Assembly: GCF_040183065.1 (NCBI RefSeq)
Contig: NC_091128.1
Coordinates: 178,370,168 to 178,434,167 of the forward strand
Length of the DNA stretch: 64,000 bases
Direction of reading: 5' to 3'
From: Periplaneta americana
Taxonomy: Eukaryota; Arthropoda; Insecta; Blattodea; Blattidae
In this document: positions 33,529 through 45,011 of the stretch, piece after piece
Layout: every line of letters begins with the position of its first letter
How positions within the stretch are numbered: the first letter of the stretch is position 1
The notes under the pieces: generated by a model
Database searches by the model: none
Seen by the model: only the letters and a program-made list of their open reading frames with translations
What the model was told of the DNA's origin: nothing
Program-made: the position numbers and the translations under genes

Positions 33529-34233
33529 GTGACTAACTCAGTCGCTAAATGGTCGGAAGACAATGGTATGAAAATTAACGTATCCAAAACTAATGTAATA
33601 ACCTTTTCTAGAAAAACTTCTTCACTGAAATTTAATTATTATCTAAATAATGTTCTAATTAACAGAACGGATTGCGTAAAAGGTTTGGGAATATTCTTTG
33701 ACAGTAAATTTTATTTTCATAGTCACGTTGATTACATTTACAATCACGCAATCAGAATGTTAGGAATAATACGGTCAATAACTTATTCTTTTTCCACGCC
33801 CGATTCTCTTTTAATGCTATACTATACATTGGTGCGATCGAAACTCGAATATGCATCTGTAGTTTGGAACTCGATTACAACTACGGACTCGGCTAAATTA
33901 GAAAATATACAAAGGAAATTTATATCTTTATGTTCATTCAGATTTCTGCCCATTAATTCCGGGTACAGTTATGAGGGAAAATGTGAATATTTTAATTGTC
34001 AAAATCTATATGCTAGACGCCATGAGCTAGATTATCTGTTCTTTTGTAAAGTCCTCAAAGGTGATATATCCTGTGACTCTTTCTTGAACAATATTACCTT
34101 ACGTATTCCAACAAAAGATATGAGAGCCCACAAACTTTTCTATATTAGAAATTCGAAATTTCTTTCACCAGTCTCCAGATGCATTAAAAATGCCAACATG
34201 CATGGCTGCGAATTCGATCCCTTCAATGTATAG
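33529..34233 (+). CDS. LINE B polymerase C-terminal part, open 234 codons
   Basis: The frame is open from the truncation point with no true start codon. It reads VAKWSEDNGMKINVSKTNVI, DCVKGLGIFFDSKFYFHSHV, RMLGIIRSITYSFSTPDSLL, RSKLEYASVVWNSITTTDSA, ENIQRKFISLCSFRFLPINS and ARRHELDYLFFCKVLKGDIS, ending PFNV. This order (end of palm, thumb, C-terminal helices) is that of jockey-like LINEs. The YADD box lies just upstream and is absent. It shows that the copy is relatively young but cannot encode an active enzyme. Confidence 0.8.
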   Translation: MTNSVAKWSEDNGMKINVSKTNVITFSRKTSSLKFNYYLNNVLINRTDCVKGLGIFFDSKFYFHSHVDYIYNHAIRMLGIIRSITYSFSTPDSLLMLYYTLVRSKLEYASVVWNSITTTDSAKLENIQRKFISLCSFRFLPINSGYSYEGKCEYFNCQNLYARRHELDYLFFCKVLKGDISCDSFLNNITLRIPTKDMRAHKLFYIRNSKFLSPVSRCIKNANMHGCEFDPFNV

Positions 34234-34428
34234 ACTTAGTTTGCTCTTGGCAACGATTTATCATTTATGTATTATTTTAGGCATTATACTCAATTATCAT
34301 TGTCTCATAGTATTCTTAGTTATGTATTTTAAAGTCATCCATTATTTATCCATTCATCGTCATTATTGTAATTAATTGTAATTGTATTTATATGTAATAA
34401 TTATTTTTGTATTATGTTTTTGTTAATA

Positions 34429-34642
34429 GGGGAGAGTCGGGTAGTATCGGACATCGGGTATTATCGGACAGTGAGTTTCTTTCATCTACCACACGATGAT
34501 AGTACCTGATTGACATGGTTACGTTTCTCTGATGTCGCATAGAGAAACGTAACCATGTCATTCAGGTACTACCATATGGTGGTAGATGAAAGAAACGCAC
34601 TGTCCGATACTACCCGATGTCCGATACTACCCGACTCTGCCC
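34429..34642. mobile_element. 214-bp palindromic MITE, probably pogo-related
   Basis: Nearly the whole element is one inverted repeat with arms of about 105 bp: the left end is GGGGAGAGTCGGGTAGTATC, the right end complements it, and the turn is near 34535. TA flanks both sides (34427-34428, 34643-34644). Two spaced TATCGGACA motifs follow each tip, the same layout as the TATCGCAC motifs at the tips of the pogo-like transposon at 53066-56011. Confidence 0.8.
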
Positions 34643-34985
34643 TATATTCTTTGTGCTGAACTGTAATTGGCCAGTGGCTGTTGTACAGCATATTAAATAT
34701 AAATAAATAAATAAGTAAATAAATAAATATATTGTTATTATTATTATTATTAATATTATTATTATTACTTTTTGCTATGCTACTTTCACAACAAAAAGTC
34801 AGGATTTCATTCATTCATAGTTATCTGCCCAAGAGCAGGTCCTTCGCTGCAAACGCAGCATTCTCCAATCTTCCTTATTTTCCTTCTTCCTTCCAGTCTC
34901 CGCATATGATTCATAAGTATAAATATTATCTCCTATGCACTGGCTTTATCGCCTCCATCTTATATTGCTTGTATTAACATCTGAC

Positions 34986-35228
34986 GTCCACACCTGTGGA
35001 GTAACGGTCAGCGCGTCTGGCCGCGAAACCAGGTGACCCGGGTTCGATTTCCGGTCGGGGCAAGTTACCTGGTTGAGGTTTTTTTCCCCTCAACCCAATA
35101 TGAGCAAATGCTGGTTAACTTTCGGTGCTGGACCCCGGACTCATTTCACCGGCATTATCACCATTGTATCATTCAGACGCTAAACAACCCAAGATGTTGA
35201 TAAAGCGTCGTAAAATAACCTACTAAAA
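34986..35228 (+). mobile_element. SINE family 1, full length with 10-bp TSD
   Basis: TSD AACATCTGAC at 34976-34985 and 35229-35238. The head TCCACACCTGTGGAGTAACG, GTCAGCGCGTCTGG (A-box region) and CCGGGTTCGATTTCCGG (B-box) form a tRNA-derived promoter. The body and CCTACTAAAAAA tail follow. This copy defines both ends of the family. Confidence 0.92.
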
Positions 35229-35238
35229 AACATCTGAC

Positions 35239-35834
35239 AACTGTGACATGCTTATAGCAGTAAACTGCATTGCTCAGTCGTCGAAAGTGAGTACCACATC
35301 ATGTTCTTGTAATCTGACATGGTCTGGCTTCAGTGGTCTGAAAAAAACACAATTTCTGTATTAGATTTCCTCCCTTCAGATCTTCAGTGGTTCCACAGAC
35401 TTCGGTACCATGCGTCCCAGTTTGTTTACTTTGTACGCCGTGTTGGGCCGCTATTAATATCACCACATTATGATGCGCAGGTTCTTTGTGGCATGAAATA
35501 TGTAGCGTCCTGCCTAAGTTGCACACAATAGCCGCTAACCAGCTCAGCTCCTTTCATCCAGCACCCGTATCCTCGCACGATATTAATCATCCGCTAATAA
35601 ACGACGGCTAATGTAAACAAGTCTTTATCACGTCATCGGGACCAATGATATAATGTGTGTGGTAGGTAGCGGGCTACCAACATTATCTGAAAATCGGAAC
35701 AAATCCGCGAAATCAGCACCAGTTCCATCATCATTCGTGTTAATGTAGTCTAAACCACCAAGCCATTGTGTCGTCTATGCTTTGCGTCCTTCAATAGTAT
35801 GCAATGATCTCACACTTTATTTATTTATTTTTAT
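35239..35834. other. Unassigned spacer
   Basis: Open frames of 70-75 codons on both strands (35299-35531) mirror each other and have no recognisable domain. Confidence 0.35.
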
Positions 35835-36588
35835 TGCTAGTAAGTTTGAAACGATCGGTTTGGAAGTAAATCCCGAAAAGACTAAGTATATGATTATATC
35901 TCGTGATCAGACTAGTGTACGAAATGGAAATATAAAAATTGGAGATTTATCCTTCGAAGGGGTGGAAAAATTCAAATATCTTGGAGCAACAGTAACAAAT
36001 ATAAATGACACTCGGGAGGAAATTAAACACAGAATAAATATGGGAAATGCCTGTTATTATTCGGTTGAGAAGCTTTTATCATCTAGTCTGCTGTCAAAAA
36101 ATCTGAAAGTTAGAATTTATAAAACAGTTATATTACCGGTTGTTCTTTATGGTTGTGAAACTTGGACCCTCACTTTGAGAGAGGAACATAGGTTAACGGT
36201 GTTTGAGAATAAGGTGCTTAGGAAAATATTTGGGGCTAAGAGGGATGAAGTTACAGGAGAATGGAGAAAGTTACACAACAGTTCTGCACGCATTGTATTC
36301 TTCACCTGACATAATTAGGAACATTAAATCCAGACGTTTGAGATGGGCAGGGCATGTAGCACGTATGGGAGAATCCAGAATTGCATATAGAGTGTTAGAT
36401 GGAAGGCCGGAGGGAAAAAGACCTTTAGGGAGGCCGAGACGTAGATGGGAAGATAATATTAAAATGGATTTGAGGGAGTTGGGGTATGATGATAGAGAAT
36501 GGATTAATCTTGCTGAGGATAGGGACCGCTGGCGGGCTTATGTGAGGGCGGCAATGAACCTTCGGGTTCCTTAAAAGCCATTTGTAAG

Positions 36589-36591
<3 letters not shown>
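35835..36591 (+). mobile_element. LINE family A copy 7
   Basis: 5'-truncated just before [15 protein letters not shown]. Reads on through [20 protein letters not shown] and [20 protein letters not shown] until a deletion/frameshift at about 36285 (HNSSARIVFF instead of HNxELHALYSS). It continues in another frame to the LRVP end at 36571. The tail is only two TAAG-like units and passes into (ATT)n. Confidence 0.9.

Positions 36592-36637
<46 letters not shown>
36592..36637. repeat. (ATT)n microsatellite
   Basis: About 15 units following the LINE A tail. Confidence 0.95.
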
Positions 36638-36638
<1 letters not shown>

Positions 36639-36689
36639 TATATGAAGTAAACAAAATGTCAGAAGCATAATTTTAATATATAAAATACA

Positions 36690-37286
36690 AAAACAAAAGT
36701 AGTGGCATTTAAAGGCAAAAATACTGTGAGATCTAAGATTGAAATAGATAATAAAGCAGTAGAACAAGTAACAAATTTTAAGTACCTGGGATGTGATGTG
36801 AGTTACCAAAAGGATAATGATATAAAAATAAAATTACAATCATTCCAGACAGTATATGGCACAATTAATAGAACTTTGAAGGATAAAAGCAGAAAGGAAA
36901 CAAAAATGAAATTCTACAATGTGATGGCAGTCCCTACTCTTTTATATGGAAGTGAAAGTTGGGTTACAACAATACCTGAAGTTAGTAAAGTACAAGCGGC
37001 AGAGATGAGATTCTTGCGGAAAGTAAAAGGATGCACGAGATTAGATAGAATTAGAAATTAAGATATTAGGCAGGAACTAGGAGTATGCCCACTTATTGAT
37101 AAAATAGACAATTACAGACAAGATTGGAAATTACATGTAGAGAGAATGGACGACTACAGACTCCCTAGGAAAGCAATAAATTATAAACCAAAAGGACGAA
37201 GAGATCAGGGACGACCGATGAAAAGGTGGAGCGACCTTTGAAGCCGGAACGGGCAATTGCCCATACCATGAAGTGAAGAAGAAGAA
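36690..37286 (+). pseudogene. LINE family F copy 2, C-terminal part
   Basis: Reads VAFKGKNTVRSKIEIDNKAV, EQVTNFKYLGCDVSYQKDND, KMKFYNVMAVPTLLYGSESW and QAAEMRFLRKVKGCTRLDRI, a stop at about 37060, then DIRQELGVCPLIDKIDNYRQ, VERMDDYRLPRKAINYKPKG and RRDQGRPMKRWSDL. It matches the minus-strand copy at 4640-5330. The 3' UTR is short and ends AAGAAGAAGAAGATT into (ATT)n. One in-frame stop in an otherwise continuous frame. Confidence 0.85.
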
Positions 37287-37287
37287 G

Positions 37288-37343
<56 letters not shown>
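37287..37343. repeat. (ATT)n microsatellite
   Basis: Follows the LINE F end. Strings of Ile or Asn codons read from it are artefacts. Confidence 0.95.
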
Positions 37344-37344
<1 letters not shown>

Positions 37345-38006
37345 TCCAATTCCTTGACACATGAAGTAGGTTATAAACGGAAGATAATGAAAACAACTTC
37401 CACCTGGTAATAGAAATTACGTTTCCAGAATACCCAACACCAGAATGCTTTGGCTTCATTAATAAGTCGTGTCTGTGTAGAACGATCCCTTCTGTAAGAT
37501 TCGGACTTCGTCAATATTTCGTTTCTACGAGTCAATTCATTCCGCAATAGCATTTAATTACTAAACATTTAATGTCATTTTATTTTAAAGGAATTATGTG
37601 AAAAGCGTTTCGCTCAAAGTTTCTTCTTTTCTTAATCTATATCATCGTCTATGGATAATAAAAATATACATATATGTATAAATAAAAAATAAAAAAAAGT
37701 TTTATTGAAAATAAAATAGTTAATTTATCAAACTATTCGTTGCAACTGAGCGATTTTTAAACTGAATGCCTCCAATTCAGTGTCCAGTCTTCGTTAAGTT
37801 CTAAAAATCTCTCACTTTTACGGTCCTCACACTCCCTACTTGCAACGTTTTGCATGTGCAAGAAAAACGTCAAGTAAGATGTTGCGTCTAAACCGGGCTT
37901 CATATTGTAACATAATTAAATGACATAGGCCTAATCGTAGTGATACTGTTTCAATAATGTATATTTCATTGATTAAAGTTCTCGTTAACACTTTGTTAAA
38001 AACATA
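37344..38006. other. Unassigned AT-rich spacer
   Basis: No element or gene recognised; TAGGCCTA at 37926-37933. Confidence 0.4.
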
Positions 38007-38182
38007 AAATTTACTCTGTCACACGTTAAAAGTGTTAAAATTGTTAAAAAGGTATTTACCTTCGACAGACGGCCCGTTTCGACGCTATTTGTCGTCGTCT
38101 TCAGTGTCTCTTGAACCACATTGTCGAAGGTAAATACCTTTTTAACAATTTTAACACTTTTAACGCGTGACAGAGTAAATTT
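38007..38182. repeat. Hairpin element, arms about 61 bp
   Basis: Left arm 38007-38067 (AAATTTACTCTGTCACACGT ... GGTATTTACCTTCGACA) and right arm 38122-38182 are near-perfect inverses. The 54-bp loop contains CCGTTTCGACGCTATTTGTC and GTCTTCAGTGTC. Related in layout to 19641-19780. Confidence 0.8.
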
Positions 38183-38330
38183 AATGTATATTTGTATAGC
38201 CTAGTTATTCAATAGGTCTATTATAAACTTTAAATCCAGGAAAGATGAGTTTAGAAGTGTAATCAGTAGGTTTTTAAGAATATTTTAACTTTTTCTTTTC
38301 GTAAAAAATTTAGAGAATCTAAAGGAATTA

Positions 38331-38540
38331 TTAAGTTTGAACCCGCGCAATAATGCGATATTGTACTGTGAACTGAAAAGAGGTAAAAAAAACTGTACGT
38401 AAAATACTGATGGGTAAAATATGACGAAGAATGACAAATGTATAAATTATTTTACGTATTCTGCTGCATAGGTAAGAAATATAAGAATCCCATTTCAGAT
38501 GCAGATCAATAATAATTATCATATATTTCAACTGTGGCAT
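38331..38540 (-). pseudogene. LINE family D fragment
   Basis: The minus-strand reading IDLHLKWDSYISYLCSRIRK, IYTFVILRHILPISILRTVF aligns with family D copy 1 (IDQHLRWNTHITYLCNRLRK, IYIFVILRSYLPINILRLIY). Both ends are lost. Confidence 0.75.
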
Positions 38541-38647
38541 CTTTCAAAGGGAAACATTTACAATTAAAACAACAGAACTGCATGTGTTATGCATTACTGA
38601 ACTTAAATTAGTAGGAACGATGATGCAAAGCTTGTTCAAAGATCGGA

Positions 38648-39520
<873 letters not shown>

Positions 39521-39579
39521 TTTATTGTTTTGCTAATAATTGTAGCATAAAATATAAAATATACAGAGAAACTTTAGCT

Positions 39580-40860
39580 CGCCCCTGAAAGAGTAGAACT
39601 CGTGCTCAGGGGCGGATTCCTGAATTGAAATTAATAATTATACAATACAATTTGTCTTATGTGTACTGTGCAATTATAGTATATAAATTTAAATTTACAA
39701 TTTTTCAATTGTTATAAAATCCACACATAACTTTTTAAATTTAATACTAGAACTATTAGAATTGACAAGATTAGGATATTTAAATATAAATTTGTTATAT
39801 ATTCTTGGGCCTAAATTACTACTATGATTAAATACTGTAATAGTGTTGCATTTTGGTTCAAACAATCTTAAAGAATTCATACCTTTTGTTTCATAACTAT
39901 GAAAATACAATTCAAAATTATTTCGATTTTTATGTATGAATTTTATTAATACAATATAATAAATTTGTCTTACGTTAAGTACATTAAAATCTAGAAACAA
40001 ATTTTGAAATGGAAAATCAATAGGTTTATGAAGACATATTTTAATTATTTTCTTCTGTAATAAATAAAGTGGATTAAAATTGGATTTAAATGAGCTACCC
40101 CATCCTATAACTCCATACATAATTACCGATTGAAAAAAAGTTAAATATATTGTGCGTAATAAACTTATTGACAAGTAATTCCTCAATAAAACAAAATAAT
40201 ATACTATTTTATGTAATTTATTACAAAGGTAATTAATGTGTTGGTTCCATTTTAAATGATTATCGAAAATTATGCCTAAATACGTAACTTCAGAGGACTC
40301 TTTAATAATCGGATATTTACGCTGTATAAGACAACAATCAGAATTATGTAATTTAATACCTACTTAATATAGCTGTAGGAGGTTTGTTACATTTTTCAGA
40401 TAATGAGAATGGAATAATTATGGTTTTATTTTCGTTGATAGAAAGATAATTTATGTCAAACCATTTTTTTATTAATTTAAGTCCATTATTTGAATTATTA
40501 TATGCATAATACCAGGTTTTTCCACCAAAAAGTAAAACTGTGTCATCTGCATTAAAGTTGTATTTTAATATTTAACGAAAGGAAATCAAAATCAAGTCAA
40601 TATATAACTATATTTATAACTACGTCAGCATTTTTATAAACTCATCCCAAGAATAACCACTAAATACAACCACTCGACCACCTGCATAATATGAGAAAAT
40701 ATTGAGAAACAACTATTTTTGAAACCTAGACTTAATAAATCGTTAAGGCATATTAAAAATAAAATAAGTCCTAAAATCGTCCCTTGTGGCAACACCAATC
40801 TTGTAAACAACAAGATATTATTTCAAGTGGTCAGAATTAAGAAACATATAATATATTCCA
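39580..40860 (-). pseudogene. LINE family D copy 2, from the catalytic region to the 3' end
   Basis: On the minus strand, GTILGLILFLICLNDLLSLG (about 40720-40785) is the block before the catalytic box. NADDTVLLFGGKTWYYAYNN (about 40495-40555) contains the double Asp, with Asn where Tyr/Phe is usual. NLRNYLSISLLRTIYLTFFQ, KKIIKICLHKPIDFPFQNLF and GPRIYNKFIFKYPNLVN follow (39695-40186). Several frame breaks lie between 40190 and 40560. The 3' UTR ends at about 39580 with a CCCCTGAGCACGAGTT...CTCTTTCAGGGG stem, as in copy 1. Confidence 0.8.
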
Positions 40861-41417
40861 TGTGGACTTCTGGAAAACTAATGACTTCGTAGCCTATATA
40901 TCTTAGCGTCTGGGATTATGAAAATGCATTCTATATATACGGCTGCAACTTGCTATTTGGATATGCAATAACTTAAGTTATCCAATCTATCTACAGTAAG
41001 GAATGTCTTCACCAACATGATGGACAACTGGAACATGAAAAAGTGTAATGAGAAAGTATGTGTCAGCTTCGCGACGGTTTTTGTTTGGCACATGCCCAGA
41101 ATTAATCCTGCTATTGCACAAGTTGACAGAATGCGTATTTCTGTACCTGAATATCAGAAGTGCAACCTGTCTGGAGTTCCACAGGCCTGCCTATCTTAGT
41201 GTTCTCCTTCAATTGAAAGAATCATTAAGATTGTGTAACAATCATCCTCACGCCAGATAACTTTCATTTCATCAGCAATTCTCCGATTTTGGTGGACTCT
41301 TCAGCCCATGTCACTGGAAATTTGAGTAGGTCTGCGAAAACTTGCCCTGTTTGCTTATACTAGCAGTAACACCATAAGGTTAATAGGAAGATATTTCCTT
41401 ATTTTAAGAGTTTCCAG
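40861..41417. other. Unassigned spacer
   Basis: Short overlapping frames at 41017-41260 have no recognisable domain; nothing else seen. Confidence 0.35.
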
Positions 41418-41419
41418 AA

Positions 41420-41480
<61 letters not shown>
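41418..41480. repeat. (AAT)n microsatellite
   Basis: About 20 units, at the 3' end of the minus-strand LINE C that follows; further imperfect AAT runs lie inside its 3' region at 41593-41625 and 41762-41846. Confidence 0.95.
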
Positions 41481-41481
<1 letters not shown>

Positions 41482-41761
41482 TTTATTTAACCTGGCAGAG
41501 TTAAGGCCATACGGCCTTCTCTAACACTCAACCAGGAGTAAAACTGAGTTACAAAAAACACTACAAATTTACAAAGTACACTACAATAATAAGATAATAA
41601 TAACAAGAATAAGATAATAATAATAAAATGTAAACAACAAGTAAGTAGAAATTAGACATAATATATAACATACAAAAAGAAAGGAAAAAACATAATAAAA
41701 TGTGAACAGCAGGTCAAAATAAATGAGACATACAAAGTATAAAAAAATAAGACAATTATTG

Positions 41762-41795
<34 letters not shown>

Positions 41796-42605
41796 TAATA
41801 ATAATAAAAAATAAGAATAGCAATAATAATAATAATAATAATAATAGTAACAAAATAGTGCAGTACAAAGCATACAGTGAATACAATATTTTTAAGTACA
41901 CACAGTAAGGAAAATTATGATTATATATAGCTCAACTTATCACATTATAGATATACCATTATCGGAAAATATGAAAACAAAAATATAAAATAAGTTAAAT
42001 ATCACTAGAACATAAAAAAATGTGAATACGTGGAAACATGCAATACAACACTTGTCATAATAGTAAGTTAGTTTGGCAACTCGTCATAAGATAATTTTCT
42101 AACTTGGATTTGAAAGATTTCAATGTTCGGCAGCCCTTGACTTCAGGCGGCAGAGAGTTCCAGTGACGAGAGGTAGCAACAGTGAAAGATGAATACAGAG
42201 ATGATGTGTGAAGTGGAATTTCTAGCGTGTTATCGCGTTGTGATCGAGTATTAATATTATGATAGCGAGAGAGAGTATGAAAACGAGCGAATAAATAATA
42301 GGGGGATGAAGTGTGCACAATTCGATATAACTTAAGAGAGAAAGTGAGTGCAGATTTCTCCTCTCATGTAACCTAAGCCATGATAACTTCTTGAAAGAAG
42401 GTGAGATATGATCACAGTATCGAACATTACAAATGAAGCGGACGCACGCGTTATGAACACGCTGTAGTTTCTGAGCGGAATCAATCCTGAGGTCACTGAA
42501 CAAAACGTCACAATAATCGAAGTGAGGTAGAATGAGTGTCTCTACCAGCGTCTGTTTTAATATAGTGTTAAGATGGCAAAAATCTGAGAAACCAATTAAA
42601 TTAGA
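41481..42605 (-). pseudogene. LINE family C copy, C-terminal and 3' end
   Basis: On the minus strand, FSDLRIDSAQKLQRVHNACV and RFICNVRYCDHISPSFKKLS are followed by WLRLHERRNLHSLSLLSYIE (42290-42503). After a frameshift near 42270, HNINTRSQRDNTLEIPLHTS, FTVATSRHWNSLPPEVKGCR and KSFKSKLENYLM follow (42055-42260). This is the C-terminal domain of a jockey/CR1-like LINE. A long AT-rich 3' UTR leads to the family C hairpin (AGAAGGCCGTATGGCCTTAA, then CTCTGCCAGGTTAAA) at 41483-41522. Confidence 0.82.
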
Positions 42606-42623
42606 ATTAGTCTGGCTGGACGG

Positions 42624-42660
42624 AAGAGAAGTTCTACTGGCCTTAGCTCTGCCAAATTAA

Positions 42661-42699
<39 letters not shown>

Positions 42700-42745
42700 T
42701 ACTACTACTACTACTACTACTACTATCATCATCATCATCATCATT
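42624..42745 (+). repeat. Family C 3' fragment running into mixed microsatellite
   Basis: GGACGGAAGAGAAGTTCTAC, TGGCCTTAGCTCTGCCAAAT is a decayed family C end. It is followed by (ATT)n, then (CTA)n, then (TCA)n up to about 42745. Confidence 0.75.
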
Positions 42746-43210
42746 GAATTCGTTATCAATGACTATTTCGTTCGTGTAGGCCTATCAATGCCACAATATA
42801 GTAGGCTAAAAACATTTATTGAATTTTAGCCAATCAAACCCAACTATTAAATGCAATTTTGTTGCACCCGATGCGCATTTATTTAATATTTTGTTTCATA
42901 TGATCTTCAGATGTTAAAATAACATTTTCATTGTTTCCGTGATATTGCTGTGCTAGCAATTGTAAGTATCAAATATCTTAATTTATAATACAATATAATA
43001 CAATATTATTAATGTATATTCGGTAAATTGTCTTATGCAAGTATCACAAGAGTTCTCATCTTGTCGATAATTCACTAATGAAAGTAGCTAGTTCAAAATA
43101 AAATCTTATAACCTCAAATATTTGTTTAATTTTGCTGTTTCACTAATCATAATTTCTACAGCTATTGTCAAATGTTTACCATGAATTTCATATTGCAGGA
43201 GGCCATGACA
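42746..43210. other. Unassigned AT-rich spacer
   Basis: No feature recognised; TAGGCCTA at 42777-42784. Confidence 0.35.
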
Positions 43211-43627
43211 ATGCCGGCCAATTAAATATAATGAAGTTAGCAACTTAAGTACCTTATTAATAATATAATTATGTTATGTTCTTTTTATTATTTATTCCTT
43301 ATTATTCGAAAAATAGTTTATTCTAGCATTAGCGAATTCTTTTTTTTTTTTAGTAGGTTATTTTACGACGCTTAATCAACATCTTTGGTTATTTAGCGTC
43401 TGAATGAGATGAAGGTGATAATGCCGGTCAATTAAATATAATGAAGTTAGCAACTTAAGTACCTTATTAATAATATAATTATGTTATGTTCTTTTTATTA
43501 TTTATTCCTTATTATTCGAAAAATAGTTTATTCTAACATTAAGAGAATTCTTTTTTTTAGTAGGTTATTTTACGACGCTTTATCAACATCTTTGGTTATT
43601 TAGCGTCTGAATGAGATGAAGGTGATA
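43211..43627. repeat. Tandem duplication of about 208 bp carrying a SINE end
   Basis: The stretch from ATGCCGG(C/T)CAATTAAATA through AGCAACTTAAGTACCTTATT to the inverted SINE 1 tail is present twice, starting at 43211 and 43421. The first copy contains only the 3' part of the SINE; the second continues into the full SINE at 43552-43803. The duplication therefore happened after the SINE inserted. Confidence 0.85.
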
Positions 43628-43803
43628 ATGCCGGTGAAATGAGTCCGGGGTCCAGCACCGAAAGTTACCCAGCATTTGCTCATATTGGGTTGAGGGAAAA
43701 CCCCGGAAAAAACCTCAACCAGGTAACTTGCCCCAACTGGGAATCGAACCCGGGCCACCTAGTTTCGCGGCCAGACGCGCTGACTGTTACTCCACAGGTG
43801 TGG
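43552..43803 (-). mobile_element. SINE family 1, full length
   Basis: Minus orientation. Inverted tail TTTTTTAGTAGGTTATTTTA, body ACTCATTTCACCGGC (inverted), B-box GGGAATCGAACCCGGGCC (inverted) and head CCACAGGTGTGGAC (inverted) are all present. The probable TSD is AGCGAATTCTT (43330-43340, in the first unit of the tandem duplication) against AGCGAGTTCTT just past 43805, with one mismatch. Confidence 0.9.
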
Positions 43804-44294
43804 ACAAGCGAGTTCTTATGTCTTTGGATAATTCTTTCGTGTTCGCGAATTACCAACAAAATGAGAACTCTTGTGATATTACCTAGCCATTAAATGTTTT
43901 AAAGAGAATTTTTATATCTAGGCCTAATCCTAAATTTAATTTATTCTCTCCTGGAGATCTGACACTTTTCAAATCTGTCACGACTTTTCATTATTTCCTG
44001 TCATAATTAAATTGTTACTGTGTTATTAAAATTTTTGATCAGTTCAAATTATAGGTCATGTTTAAAATACTGAATCTTTCTTTATGGGGCACGGAATTAG
44101 GCCCGTTTTCTTTATTTCTTTCTGTAAGAGTTTGACATTATTTTTATATTTTAAATGTTTAAATTATTATCCACAACATGAAGCAAATGTATCTGTGATG
44201 CAATATTTCAATGTTTCTATTTTATCACACAGAAGACATTGCAATGCTTTACTGTTTTTATATAAATTAACAAATAAATTGAAATAACAAAATA
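43804..44294. other. Unassigned spacer
   Basis: AT-rich; no feature beyond TAGGCCTA at 43919-43926. Confidence 0.35.
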
Positions 44295-45011
44295 CAGTAA
44301 AACCTCGATTATCCGTCACCCTATTAACCGATTGGTGGATTATCCGACTATCTTTCTCGCTCGTAGAAAAAAATATGAAGTACTATACATTATATTAGTA
44401 CGAATTTTTTCTACAGAGTGTTTTTTATAAATCTTTACCCTTACGCATTATGGCCGTACTGTTTAACTTCCATGCAAAATATCTTCTACAAGCACCAAAA
44501 GAAAACATGTTGTACTACGGCAAAAAAAGTGCAAGTAATTGAGTGGTTTGGGAAAAGAGAAAATGTAGTTCATTTCACATCACAATACGATATATGAATT
44601 ACAACTGTACGCGATTTAGACTAATGAAAAATAAAATATAAACTGTAAAAAATTTGTAAATCTACAACATGAGACCTCTAGTATTCCTATCTTTCCACAG
44701 ACAGTCGTCATAAGGACTTTCCTTAGCCATTAAAAACCCGTCGTTAAAAACCAGACTTAAGTACACTAAGTAATCTTTTAATAACTGACTTACCGGAAAA
44801 TCAACCTTGAATTGTAAAAAAAAAAAAAAGATTTAAATTATTGAGCTTCTGATCCACTACCTGGCGTATTAAAAAAAAAGACCATGGAGGAAATTACGAA
44901 AATATTATGTACTTAGTTTATGAAAACTTTTCATGGTACGGATTATCCGGTTTTTTCGATTAACCGTTCACTCCACCCCCTCCATTACCACGGATAATAG
45001 CGGTTCTACTG
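44295..45011. mobile_element. Tigger/pogo-like MITE, 717 bp
   Basis: The left end CAGTAAAACCTCGATTATCC and the right end GGATAATAGCGGTTCTACTG form terminal inverted repeats with mismatches. Internally GGATTATCCGACTATC and TACGGATTATCCGG repeat the ATTATCCG motif. The flanking TSD is TA (44293-44294, 45012-45013). CAGTAAAACCTCGATTATCCG-type tips are characteristic of Tigger elements. No transposase frame remains. Confidence 0.85.

Larger units (their letters stand above)
33525..34735 (+). mobile_element. LINE family B copy 2, interrupted by a palindromic MITE
   Basis: 5' truncation is directly at an (ATT)n tract. The 3' UTR contains the MITE at 34429-34642, after which the family B end resumes: GTGCTGAACTGTAATTGGCC, GTGGCTGTTGTACAGCATAT and an AAATAAATA tail, then a new (ATT)n run at 34733-34760. 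Compared with copy 1 the paired GCTGGAC/GTCCAGC bases have become GCTGAAC/GTACAGC. Confidence 0.88.

Noticed and set aside
32551..33587. Frames with runs of Ile or Asn (also near 36504, 37131, 41581)
   Set aside because: Translations of (ATT)n or (AAT)n tracts.
35299..35531. A gene on either strand
   Set aside because: Frames on both strands have similar length and no domain; neither has codon or context support.
38060..38130. A hammerhead ribozyme in the TTTCGACG hairpin loops
   Set aside because: The invariant CUGAUGA and GAAA cores are not present in the right arrangement.
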